A stretch of DNA of 43,580 bases from JANPLG01 sp964609085 (GTDB lineage: Bacteria > Armatimonadota > SYMT01). The position numbers and the translations under genes were made by a program. The first letter of the stretch is position 1. Every line of letters begins with the position of its first letter. The stretch is taken from assembly GCA_964609085.1 (NCBI GenBank), contig CAZSRZ010000037.1, positions 1 through 43,580 of the forward strand, given 5' to 3'. Below, piece after piece: positions 16,501 through 24,455 of the stretch. The notes beneath the pieces are model-generated. The model had not been told where the DNA came from, searched no databases, and was given only the letters and a program-made list of their open reading frames with translations.

Positions 16501-19040
16501 CTGATGGTGAGTCCGGTCTGATCGGCCTGCTGTGGCAGGATGGCGTAATCGGCGAGCAACACGAACCGGTTCAGATCCCACACCCCGGGGCGCTCCGGAT
16601 CCTGGAACGCGGAGAGCGTGCCGGTGGGCGGAGGCAACTCGACCTGGCCGCTCTGGCCGTCGAGCAGGGGTGCAAAGCCATTCTGTCCGGGGAGGAAGCG
16701 GGCAATGACGTAGCTGGTGGCGCGGTCGATGACTCGCACCTCGTAATGCCGGGTCGGGTCCCACAGGTTTTCGCGCAGGTTGGCGGCGGCACCCTGGGCG
16801 GGGATGGCATTGACGAGCCGACTGCTGATGAACCGGCGCCCGCCGGCGGGATTGGTCGCTCCCGGCGCGGTGTTGCCGGAGGGGAAGGTGAGCGGATCGC
16901 CCTTGGTGGCGACGACAAACATCTCCAGCTTGCCGGTGGTGTCGCCCGTTTGCTGCGGGGTGGTGTCCGTGGTGGCCAGTGTGGTGCAGATGATCACCGT
17001 GTCGATCGCGCCGGTTCCCTGATCCTGGATCTGCGCGGCGGTGATGGGGCCACTGATGAGCCCCATGCGATTCGACTCATTGTTGGAGGGGTAATACCAG
17101 GTCGGCGTCATCGTGCCGCCGGAGCCGACGAGGAAGGAGACCAGCTTGCCGTTGAGCGCCGAGCCGAAGACGCCCTGGTAGCTGCCGCCTGCGTAGAGCT
17201 GACCCGCAACCAGGCTCACACCGCTGGGCAATCGCGGGCCGGGCACGGTGGCAAAGGCCGGCGCGCCCGTGTAGCTGATCCCGAGGTTGGGTGCGGTCTT
17301 GTAGACACCGGCATTCTGCCAGAAATCGACGGCGGGGAGCCCCTGCCGGGGGGCGGGCAGGCTGAAAAGACCGGCGCTGGTGGCACCGAAGACGAAGGAC
17401 TTGGCCCCCTGGGGATTGCCGCCGCCCGCAAGATCGGGGACCTCCCCGGCGGCGAGGCCGGTGACCAGCGTGCCCGGCGGAAAGAGGCCCGCAGCGTTCT
17501 GCGAGTTGATCGACATCAGCCGGTCGTAGGGCTGGCCGATGGAGTTGTCCACGAAGGGATTCGTGGCGGGGGTGCTGGCGTCGATCGGGTTGGTGGCGTC
17601 GCGCAGACCGTCGTCGGAGAAGCCGTTGCCGTCGAAGTCGTCGCTCGGGTTGCCCTCAAAGGCGTGGACGCCGGTGACGACTTGCCCCCCGGCATCAAGG
17701 TAGCGCACGGCGGACACCACCACGCCGTTGATGACGAGCGGGGCGGCTGGGTTGGTTGGCAAATTGGCGGAGGGAGTGCCGGCGGGCGGGTAGGTGCGCC
17801 ACGGGTTGGTGACCGCGCCGTTAGGAACGAGCCCGGGATAGGTGCCGCGCTCCACCAGCCCGTTGAGGGAGACGCCACTCTCGCCCATGTGTCGGCCGTT
17901 CTTCTGCTCGGCGGAGACCTCGGAACGCCACGCGAACATGTTGTAGAGGAACTTCAGATCCTCCGGCTGTGCCCGCAGCAGGTCCTGGGTGGTGAACCGC
18001 AGCGCCGTCGAGGGAATCATGTTGCCCACGGCCCCCGCAACATTCCCCGCCGAGGCGACGAGGAAGCCGGCACCGGAGCGAGCCGCGGCCACGTAGGCTC
18101 CCTGGTCGGGAGGAACGGGCGCCCCGCCGTTTCGCAGTCGCACGACAGCGGCGAAATTGGTGTTTGCCTGCATCCAGGGCACCTGGGTCAGCACGGCACG
18201 GTTCGTGTCCGGCGCGTTCGCCGGGTTCCCAAACTCATACCCGAGCCGCGTGCCGTCACCAGCGCCAAGAATGAACAGCCCATCCAGGAGGGGATGGCCC
18301 ACTCGCCGACCGCTCAACGGGTCGAGCGGCTCCATCGCGTTCCCGGTGAAGCTGGAAAAGTCCAGGTTCGTGTAGAACCCGTTCTTCGTCTGCGTCATGG
18401 GGTTGCCGATCGTCTGGCCGCCGCCCATCACGTTGGAGATCGTGGGGGCGTTGAGACTCCAATCGACCCAGATGGTGACGCCGCTATCGACGAGGCGCTG
18501 AAGCAACTGGCGCTGCTCCTCGGTGAACATCACCGGCGCAATCTGCCCCTGTCGCTGGCGCGCGACCGGCAGATAGATGACGTCCATCTGGGCGAGCGCG
18601 TCGAAGTTGCCGGGGGAGAGCACGACCTCCCAGTAGGCCGCCATGTCCGGTCGCAGCGGCATGCCGGCGGTCAGGCCGGAGCCGAGCAGAGAGGAGCGCT
18701 GCAGTTGCCGCGAAGTGGGGAACGGCGGCGAGGCCGGGTTGAAGAACTCCCAGCCGTCGGGCTTCAGGTCCTTCCGCTGATCCAGGACCCAGAAGACGTA
18801 GGGATAGGGGTTCGGACTGCGGAGGGGATCGATCGCATCCGGATCGGGAATGGCGGGAGAGAAGGGGTTGAGCGGCGCGGCGGCGGACTGCGGCTCGCCC
18901 GGGGTGGGGAGCAGACCCACGCAGGCCTTCAGCCGGCGGACGCGCCCCTGCTGCTGCCTCCCGCTGGCGGAGAGGACCGGCAGTGCGGCGGCCAGCAACA
19001 GGGCGATGGCCAGACCGATGGAACTACCACGACGCAGCAT
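13557..19040 (-). CDS. Giant secreted protein (1827 aa) with propeller and NHL-like repeats
   Basis: Signal peptide at 1-25 (RRGSS, then an Ala/Leu-rich core ending LSASG). An N-terminal region (about 120-360) contains MDVIYLPVARQ, a helix QRQLLQRLVDSGVTIWVDW and HPLLDGLF. This pattern resembles the glutamine-amidotransferase-like fold found in some large extracytoplasmic proteins, though no catalytic Cys triad is evident. From about 520 onward there are PQQ/kelch-like blades (for example GDRIYLMGGTGYLHELPID), and near 1308 and 1383 two NHL-type repeats (YLIADTGNNRCVEV and LITDTGNSRILEI). A DFDGNGFSDDG loop (~475) looks calcium binding. The ATG has a GAGG site 6 nt upstream. It lies 106 bp before the 2665-aa giant and 106 bp after the PilX-like gene. 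Probably a pilus-associated surface protein; the specific role is unknown. Confidence 0.83.
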   Translation of the reverse strand: MLRRGSSIGLAIALLLAAALPVLSASGRQQQGRVRRLKACVGLLPTPGEPQSAAAPLNPFSPAIPDPDAIDPLRSPNPYPYVFWVLDQRKDLKPDGWEFFNPASPPFPTSRQLQRSSLLGSGLTAGMPLRPDMAAYWEVVLSPGNFDALAQMDVIYLPVARQRQGQIAPVMFTEEQRQLLQRLVDSGVTIWVDWSLNAPTISNVMGGGQTIGNPMTQTKNGFYTNLDFSSFTGNAMEPLDPLSGRRVGHPLLDGLFILGAGDGTRLGYEFGNPANAPDTNRAVLTQVPWMQANTNFAAVVRLRNGGAPVPPDQGAYVAAARSGAGFLVASAGNVAGAVGNMIPSTALRFTTQDLLRAQPEDLKFLYNMFAWRSEVSAEQKNGRHMGESGVSLNGLVERGTYPGLVPNGAVTNPWRTYPPAGTPSANLPTNPAAPLVINGVVVSAVRYLDAGGQVVTGVHAFEGNPSDDFDGNGFSDDGLRDATNPIDASTPATNPFVDNSIGQPYDRLMSINSQNAAGLFPPGTLVTGLAAGEVPDLAGGGNPQGAKSFVFGATSAGLFSLPAPRQGLPAVDFWQNAGVYKTAPNLGISYTGAPAFATVPGPRLPSGVSLVAGQLYAGGSYQGVFGSALNGKLVSFLVGSGGTMTPTWYYPSNNESNRMGLISGPITAAQIQDQGTGAIDTVIICTTLATTDTTPQQTGDTTGKLEMFVVATKGDPLTFPSGNTAPGATNPAGGRRFISSRLVNAIPAQGAAANLRENLWDPTRHYEVRVIDRATSYVIARFLPGQNGFAPLLDGQSGQVELPPPTGTLSAFQDPERPGVWDLNRFVLLADYAILPQQADQTGLTIRPRMSPATPYVRGTGSIQNQLQRTGIAGGASVGRDNRIYYATGQGYMCSVYTSRGRPQFGWKMRSLEYQDQTGLATNFNPGTPGNHLSDYAFVAAPAAGSRIVFSARGRGAAGTVYVMEPDAVIRFKLPIPAGLTAARAKDVMLEADHGLGINPNSPFLLSTEQPWGRYANQFSVEPDTATVTFQNMENFSLDLRQARSPQELLMIGVDTGGRPAVPIRWALRNPGMGEPSTQNPATAYIPVPISAIYRTSVAGQAESWHAGATIAGDRIYLMGGTGYLHELPIDPKSVNPSFPLPATGLDGFNIGNIALYGASALTRKRDIAADPPSGQVMANSTPAIVDGLLAVTSRRGLSFLGSPSIVIADSNRVVEASGDSFAVASLDVSQKHRLLTSEYPIPTDPVFSITGGAPVTTDRLALSRPAAVRKLDRNSSLTSIFWSSSTTEGPVDSMSGITETTALAEQSYLIADTGNNRCVEVNPTGKTVWELRDFQDPFKYLPAGEPLTLSGPMDVQRWIELERVPGSSPVSFVYVIHTLITDTGNSRILEIVDKVNYQGGFFSAASYPIGLPTFSGGVQVGADGSPVRWYHVLVWCSQTNAQGLRLNYRGAQRLFWPDANGNRIIIPPTPGIDAPIPDLALAAPPYLPRERYLSYTMAPVAGQTVVYPGAPILASYNQFFAGTNLNVTDRIPEVRPGGDSIVFLRGAYKLDEFTASGPEPVTLALQPRAFEMREPRPGSVAGGDRFRFTQGVIDPNVPILTDIHDEVGVAGSPRIVHRLSGVNSVQRTIRSDVRFAPEVNGAGVVSKAMYFLIADRDGVWEARMLPSQLIATPGQFRMTMAFTREDYARVSGGRRFTPASARRLQNGYVLIASRTPGNDLPPSGLTIPQQQALLGGDVFLLRVNDYLRAPERGGAPYDPTSPLHGWTTDLWIGATATGPSIRWRAASQLDPGQAPTLRTSLVGGGNPAELTNSYIPVQPNYADLVY

Positions 19041-19146
19041 AGACTACCTCACCCGAAATGGAAAACCCGCCGGGCTCCGATGGAAGCTCGGCGACCTTCC
19101 TCCCCACCCCGTCCGCCATCTCGGCCGCGACCGGGCAGGGCCTCAC

Positions 19147-22100
19147 CTAGAACGGATTGCCTTCATACAGAAGCGAACTCGCGGGGATCCGCGGAATCAG
19201 AGGGAGCACCTCGACATAGGAGTCCTGCGCCAGCCCGTTGGCGATCGCCACATCCAGAAGCGGAATCCCCGCCGGCGGGGCGGGCAGGGTCGGCAGCCCG
19301 GGCAGGGCCCAGGCGACGAGTTCCTGTCCGGTCCGGGTGTAGCGGACTCGCACCAGCCGCCGATAGTCGGCGTCGTAGCGGTACGAAATCCGCGGGCTGT
19401 AGGCCGGCCTGGCGGGGATCGGGAACTGCGACGGATCCCACCCGGAGGTGAGCGACCAGAGCCGCTCGGTCCAGAGCGCCTGCTCTTCGGAGGGCGCGGG
19501 GACGTTCTCGGTGATGGAGCCAACGATGGTCACGTCCACATTGAGGGGCTCGTGGTAGAAGGGGTAGTCCGCCGTGTTGCGCGGGAAGGTGCCCGGGGCT
19601 CGCAGCCCGGTCGCGGCGAAATTGGCGCGCGAGTCCCAGACCTGATTGGTGCTGGGATCGATGCGTGTGTTGTCGTTGAAGAACGGCGGCGGGATCACGA
19701 ACCAGGAACCGGTGTAGGCGAAGATAGCGGCCTCTACACGGATCGGCAGCGGCTCATTCTGCGGGATGACTGCGACATTCGCCAGCCAGTACGGCTGCGC
19801 GCTCGGCCTCAAGTTTTCGCCCACCAGTATCCGGAAGCCGGTATCGACGCCCGGGATGTTGCCGACTGTCGGCAGGAAGAAGCTCTTGCGCTCGAAGTTG
19901 GCGGGGTTCCCGGGTTGGGTGCGGAAGGAGGACTCGCCCCACCGCACCGGGTCCTGCGCGGACGGGTCGCGATAGTCGTTCGTGGCGAATGAGCGGAACA
20001 GGTAGAAGAACTGCGGGCCCACCGCGTACGGATTGTTCGGGTAGGGAGCCGGCGGGGGCGGGGGCGGAGTCGGCGGCACGTTGCTGCCGAAGTCGTACCG
20101 GCCGCCGCCGGGCTGGAAGAGCGTGAACTCAGTGACCGAGGTCTCGTCCTCGTAGCCGCCCGAGTGCTTGAAGTGCAGGTAGGACGGGCCGAGCGGGGCG
20201 GCCGCGTTGACCGAGAAGTCGAGAGTTGCGCCCTGCTGGATGTTGAAGTGGTAGCCGACGGGCTGTCCGTCGGTGCCGAACGTGTCGGCTTCCACCACGG
20301 TATCGGTGCCGGGCTGGAGTCGCGTGAAGGCGGTCGGGTTCAGCGTGACGTAATCGAACGCGGAGAGGGCAAGCGCGGATCCGCGATCGCCCTTGATCAC
20401 GCTGCCTTCGATGTAGATGGAGCCGGCGGAGACCAGATGGAGCTGGCGGGGGCTGCCGGGCGCACCGATGGTGCCGCGGACCCGCACGCTTCCGGCGCAG
20501 AAGAAGACGCCGTTCGCCGGATAATCGAACACGCGGGTCTGTCCCACGGGCCGGAGGGTCGCCTGGCCGCCGCGGGCGCTGGCGGTCAGGGTGGCGAGAT
20601 CGTAGAAAAGCCGCTGCCGGCCTGTGGCCGGATAGAGGTTCATCTGTCGCGTATCGATGTCGTACCGCGTGACGAGGATGACGGGACGGATGCCGCCGCC
20701 CGGAGCGGGCAGGTTGGCAAACACCACCTCTGCGAGCGGGTGAAGGGTGCCGCCGTCCTGCACTGAGGGGACGTACGTTCCCGCCAGCCAGCCACGACGG
20801 CGGACGTCGGCACCGCCTCGCTGGAGCCACTCGTCCTTCACGGCGCGGCGATCGTTCGGATACTGGATGTCGCCGATGTTGTCCAGGTAGAGGCCCCGGG
20901 CGCGCACGCGCTCCCAGTCGGACGCGCTCACACCGGCCGGCGGCAGGGCGTCGGTGAGGCCGTACCACCCCGCGTTGACATAGCGCGTCTGTCCGTTGTC
21001 GTCGATCTGGAGGACACCACCGCTGTCGCGGGTGATCTCAACCCAACGAACCAACCCGGTGCTGGGGTTGACCTGCGTCAGGTTGGGCGGCGCGACGCGG
21101 CGGGTGTTCCGCGCCATCTGGATCCGCGGATTGGAAGACTGCCGATCGTCGCGCAGCACGTTCTGCTCCACCCGGCCCTGGCTGTAGACGGGGAACGAAT
21201 TAAACCCGCCGCTCGCGCTCTCCTGATCGGCGTTCACCGCCGCGATAAGCGAGTCGTTCAGCGGATTGTCGTCCTGGTCGTCCTTGGGGTAAACGGGGAA
21301 GTTGTTGCCGCCGATGACGACGGTTCCGGCTGCATCGCCGCTGTCGTCCATCAACTGCAGGGTGAGCTGCGGGTTCACGCCGGTGTCGTTGGCCTGGGGG
21401 CTGAGCAGCAGATCTCCGGCGACATTCACGCCTTCCCACCGGGCCGGATAGAGCCGGACGGTGTTGCGGCCATGCCACTGGATCGACATCTCGCTGCGGA
21501 TGCCTCCGCCCTCCCAGAGCGAACCGTATTGAACGAGCTGGCCGGTGCCGTCGCGATAGGGCGGGACACCCAGCTCGGCGGGGCCGCGCTCGTCCGTGAC
21601 GTTGGTGATCCAGAGCAACTGGTCCAGCATACCGATGGGGACGTAGGCCTCGACTTTGCGGTAGGGAACCGTCTGTGCGGCTGCCGCTCCCGTCTCGGTG
21701 GGATCGTTCAAGAAGGTGGGATCGTTCGGATCAAACTCTCTGGCGACGCCGATCGACTCGATGTGGATCATCGCGGAGTTCTTATTGAACTCGTCGACCG
21801 TGTTGGCACCGGCCGCCGCGGCCCCCGAGGCGACAAACGACGGCTCGTAGCGGACGCGCAGCATGAAGTAACCACGGCCGTTCGGGAAGCGCACGAAACA
21901 CCGGCGGTAGGTGCCGCTATCCGAAAGCAGGGGGTAATCGGGATCCAGTGCGCGCTGGGCCGGTGGGGCGGCCATACTCGGGCGCAGGTAGAGGGGCTCC
22001 GTCTGACGCGGACGCCAGTCCGCTCCTTCGGCGCTCTCTTTGAACTGTCGGCTCGCGAAGCGGATCCCGGCCAGCGCCTGGGCGAGTGCGTCATCCGTGG

Positions 22101-22272
22101 CGGCGTGCCGTGCGGTCCGCGCGATGTTGCGCACGAGCAAGGTGATCCAGACCGTGCCGAGCAGCGTCGTGAGGAAGAGAACGGCGATGGCCATGACCAG
22201 GGTCTGACCACGTCTGCCGAGCTTCTCCACCCCGCGGGCGGCATTCATCGATCGGACGGTTCGTTGCAGCAT
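19147..22272 (-). CDS. Oversized PilX/GspK-like minor pilin (1041 aa)
   Basis: The N-terminus has a class III prepilin site (KLGRRG, cleaved before QTLVMAIAVLFLTTLLG) and the hydrophobic pilin helix (about 23-50), continuing into ATDDALAQALAGIRFASRQF as in PilX. Position 5 of the mature protein is Met, not Glu; lack of Glu5 is typical of GspK, which caps the pseudopilus tip. PilX proteins are about 170-200 aa; this has roughly 850 extra residues. The segment about 595-660 (GVFFCAGSVRVRGTIG, HLVSAGSIYIEGSVIKGDRG, SALALSAFDYVTLN) reads like the repeat-sheet domain attached to PilX N-termini in some diderm lineages (DUF4900-like). A Pro-rich hinge follows near 745-760. The chosen ATG has AAGG 8 nt upstream; a longer start would add 22 residues before the leader. 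It follows the W-like gene by 148 bp. Confidence 0.8.
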   Translation of the reverse strand: MLQRTVRSMNAARGVEKLGRRGQTLVMAIAVLFLTTLLGTVWITLLVRNIARTARHAATDDALAQALAGIRFASRQFKESAEGADWRPRQTEPLYLRPSMAAPPAQRALDPDYPLLSDSGTYRRCFVRFPNGRGYFMLRVRYEPSFVASGAAAAGANTVDEFNKNSAMIHIESIGVAREFDPNDPTFLNDPTETGAAAAQTVPYRKVEAYVPIGMLDQLLWITNVTDERGPAELGVPPYRDGTGQLVQYGSLWEGGGIRSEMSIQWHGRNTVRLYPARWEGVNVAGDLLLSPQANDTGVNPQLTLQLMDDSGDAAGTVVIGGNNFPVYPKDDQDDNPLNDSLIAAVNADQESASGGFNSFPVYSQGRVEQNVLRDDRQSSNPRIQMARNTRRVAPPNLTQVNPSTGLVRWVEITRDSGGVLQIDDNGQTRYVNAGWYGLTDALPPAGVSASDWERVRARGLYLDNIGDIQYPNDRRAVKDEWLQRGGADVRRRGWLAGTYVPSVQDGGTLHPLAEVVFANLPAPGGGIRPVILVTRYDIDTRQMNLYPATGRQRLFYDLATLTASARGGQATLRPVGQTRVFDYPANGVFFCAGSVRVRGTIGAPGSPRQLHLVSAGSIYIEGSVIKGDRGSALALSAFDYVTLNPTAFTRLQPGTDTVVEADTFGTDGQPVGYHFNIQQGATLDFSVNAAAPLGPSYLHFKHSGGYEDETSVTEFTLFQPGGGRYDFGSNVPPTPPPPPPAPYPNNPYAVGPQFFYLFRSFATNDYRDPSAQDPVRWGESSFRTQPGNPANFERKSFFLPTVGNIPGVDTGFRILVGENLRPSAQPYWLANVAVIPQNEPLPIRVEAAIFAYTGSWFVIPPPFFNDNTRIDPSTNQVWDSRANFAATGLRAPGTFPRNTADYPFYHEPLNVDVTIVGSITENVPAPSEEQALWTERLWSLTSGWDPSQFPIPARPAYSPRISYRYDADYRRLVRVRYTRTGQELVAWALPGLPTLPAPPAGIPLLDVAIANGLAQDSYVEVLPLIPRIPASSLLYEGNPF

Positions 22273-22420
22273 TCGCTTGCCTTGTTCGTTGCTTTCCGGA
22301 CCACCGGCGCTGCGCCCAAGCACAACTCCCGGCAACACCTACCCTATTCGGTTCCTATTCATCCGACGCATCGCCCGCGTCCGGTTGTTCCACGGGTTCC
22401 GCCGCTGCGGGCTCCCGGCG

Positions 22421-24397
22421 CTAGCGGCGCAGGTTCCGAATCTCCACTCGCTGGGTCACTTCGAAGGGGAGCACTTCCCGGCGAGCGCGGGTGTACTCGA
22501 CGATCCCGAGGTTCACAGAGGCCAGTTCCTTGGTGATGTAGCTCATCCTCACCACGTCCGTGGACTGGTTGGTCTGGAACTGATAGCGCACCATCAGCTT
22601 GACCGTCTGCGCCGGACCCACGTTGGACCAGTATGACGGGTCGCGATCCGCCAGCGTGATCATCCCGGTGCGATAGTCGATGGTGTACTGTGACGTCTCC
22701 AGGTCGGACTGGGCGACGTACCGATCCAGAGTGGCCCCGAGGCCGGTCCACCCGACGCGCCGGAGCGGCTCGATCAACGGCGGGTTGACGGAGGTATCCA
22801 CCAGTTGCACGACCTCCGTGCCCGGGACGATGAGGGCGTTGCCGGCGAACCTCGCCTGGGCGCGGGCACTCCCGAAGCCGCTGGGGAGGCCGGACGGATC
22901 GACGACCTGATCTCCATCCACGAATGCGGTGCTGGGATCATCGGCCAACCACGCCTGGTAATAGCTGGAGACTGTGGCGCTGAAGTTGTCGCGAGTCAGC
23001 AGATTGCCGGCGTAGTCGCGCCGTTTGACGGCCATCGAGACCTTGCCGCTGAGCCAGTCGAAGGAAACTAGCCGCTGACGAAGCAGCGGGTTGGCGCTGT
23101 CGAACACGGGGGCAAGCACGCCGGTAGTGAGGTTCTTCTCCATCACCTGGATGCGTGGGCCGAGCTGGCCAACGCCGCCGGTGGGCGCGCAGGCCACGGC
23201 GTCGGGCAGCGGCCGCGACCGATCATCGACTCGACCCGCCGCGTCGCGGACCCGACTGATAAGGTGGCCGAACTGGGAGGTGTATTCGAATGGAGGCAGA
23301 TCCGCCGCGGCCGCCTGGCCGAAGTTGCTGAGCTGACCGACGACCCGGTTCGGCTGCAGCACTTCGTCGTCCAGGTTGGTCGGCGTGAACTGGGCCAGCG
23401 AATGGGGGACGAACTTGCCGCCGGTTTCCAGCCACCGCACGAGATCCGCCGTCTGCACGTCCATGATCTTCTGCGTGAGGTTGAGCCAGTTCACGCAGTA
23501 GGGCTGGCCATTGCCCCCCGGCTGGTTCGCAGCGCGGGTGTCGTAGAAGAAGTTCGGATTCGGGCCGAGGACGCCGTCGGCGTCCACGTCTTCGCCGGCG
23601 TCGAGAGTCCCATTGTTGTTGAGATCCTCATCCCAGTTGGCGAAGTTCGGGTCGTTCAGTTCAAACTCGACGCGGAAGAGCGCGTAGGTATTGAGCGTGG
23701 GGTTGTCGAGATCGGGATTACCCAGGGCGCCGAAGAGCGCAATGTTCCGGTAGAACGGCGGGCGCGTGTCGCCGACGGTCACCGGCCCCCCGGAAACGGG
23801 CATCCGCAACCGGGGATCCTTGAGGGCGACGAAGTAGGCGACCACGCGGCTGTCCGGCTCGAGCGGCACCAGCGGGCGAAGCTCAACCGGGCTGCCGGGA
23901 TGGCGCGGATGGAAGTCCAGCGCTACGGCATCGTCGTAGGGACGCGGCGGCGGGACCACCAGATCGATATCCTGCGGCGTGACGTACTCGTTGAACTCGG
24001 GGCAGAAGTAACGGTGCTTGGGCAATCGGAAGGAGAGCACCGAATTCTGCAGCAGGTAGGCCTCCGGCACGGCGCCGACGTTGGGGATGCCCCGCTGGTT
24101 CAGCGTCGTCCAGTTGTTGAAGCCCCAGGCGTAGATCGGGCGCGGGTCGAAGACCTCCATCGCCTGTTCCAACTCGCGGCCGACGCGGCGCTGAGCATTC
24201 CGGACGGCGTCGATGCCGTTCACGCGGGCGGTGCCGCGCCCCACCATCTCGATGCTGCGTGAGAGCGGGATGAACAGAATCCCCATCAGGATCACGGTGA
24301 TCGCCAGGACGACGAGCAGTTCCAGCAGGGTGAAGCCTCGACGGGTCATCCGCCGGCCTCGCCCGAACCGGAAGCTTTCGATGTGGTCTCGCTTCAT
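22421..24397 (-). CDS. Oversized PilW-like minor pilin (658 aa) with calcium-loop motifs
   Basis: Class III prepilin signal TRRG cleaved before FTLLELLVVLAITVILMG, with Glu at mature position 5, then the usual helix leading into IDAVRNAQRRVGRELEQAM, a PilW/GspJ-style continuation. Family members are 200-350 aa. In the middle (about 250-275) is DEDLNNNGTLDAGEDVDADG, two consecutive EF-hand/dockerin-like calcium loops. The C-terminus returns to pilin-like beta strands (MSYITKELASVNLG, FEVTQRVEIRNLRR). The ATG at 24397 gives a 21-residue leader; an ATG at 24349 with GAGG 7 nt upstream would give a 5-residue leader and is equally plausible. A further upstream start at 24448 would place a hairpin inside the gene and is less likely. 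It starts 58 bp after the V-like gene. Confidence 0.82.
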   Translation of the reverse strand: MKRDHIESFRFGRGRRMTRRGFTLLELLVVLAITVILMGILFIPLSRSIEMVGRGTARVNGIDAVRNAQRRVGRELEQAMEVFDPRPIYAWGFNNWTTLNQRGIPNVGAVPEAYLLQNSVLSFRLPKHRYFCPEFNEYVTPQDIDLVVPPPRPYDDAVALDFHPRHPGSPVELRPLVPLEPDSRVVAYFVALKDPRLRMPVSGGPVTVGDTRPPFYRNIALFGALGNPDLDNPTLNTYALFRVEFELNDPNFANWDEDLNNNGTLDAGEDVDADGVLGPNPNFFYDTRAANQPGGNGQPYCVNWLNLTQKIMDVQTADLVRWLETGGKFVPHSLAQFTPTNLDDEVLQPNRVVGQLSNFGQAAAADLPPFEYTSQFGHLISRVRDAAGRVDDRSRPLPDAVACAPTGGVGQLGPRIQVMEKNLTTGVLAPVFDSANPLLRQRLVSFDWLSGKVSMAVKRRDYAGNLLTRDNFSATVSSYYQAWLADDPSTAFVDGDQVVDPSGLPSGFGSARAQARFAGNALIVPGTEVVQLVDTSVNPPLIEPLRRVGWTGLGATLDRYVAQSDLETSQYTIDYRTGMITLADRDPSYWSNVGPAQTVKLMVRYQFQTNQSTDVVRMSYITKELASVNLGIVEYTRARREVLPFEVTQRVEIRNLRR

Positions 24398-24429
24398 CCT
24401 GGGCCTGTCCTGCTCTTGAGGGAACTCCG

Positions 24430-24446
24430 GCAAGCACGGTGCTTGC
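24430..24446. repeat. Hairpin between V-like and W-like minor pilin genes
   Basis: A perfect 7-bp inverted repeat (GCAAGCA, loop CGG, TGCTTGC) lies 10 nt past the stop of the V-like gene. No U-tract follows, so it is more likely an RNA-stability or processing hairpin than an intrinsic terminator. A similar CAGCA-CGG-TGCTG repeat lies within the 3' end of the V-like gene (24471-24483). Confidence 0.55.
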
Positions 24447-24455
24447 ATGGGTTCG

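Noticed and set aside
5798..19451. Very long plus-strand open frames (up to 1262 codons) opposite the giant genes
   Set aside because: They are antisense shadows produced by codon bias in GC-rich DNA: rich in Arg/Gly/Val/His, no domains, and spanning gene borders.
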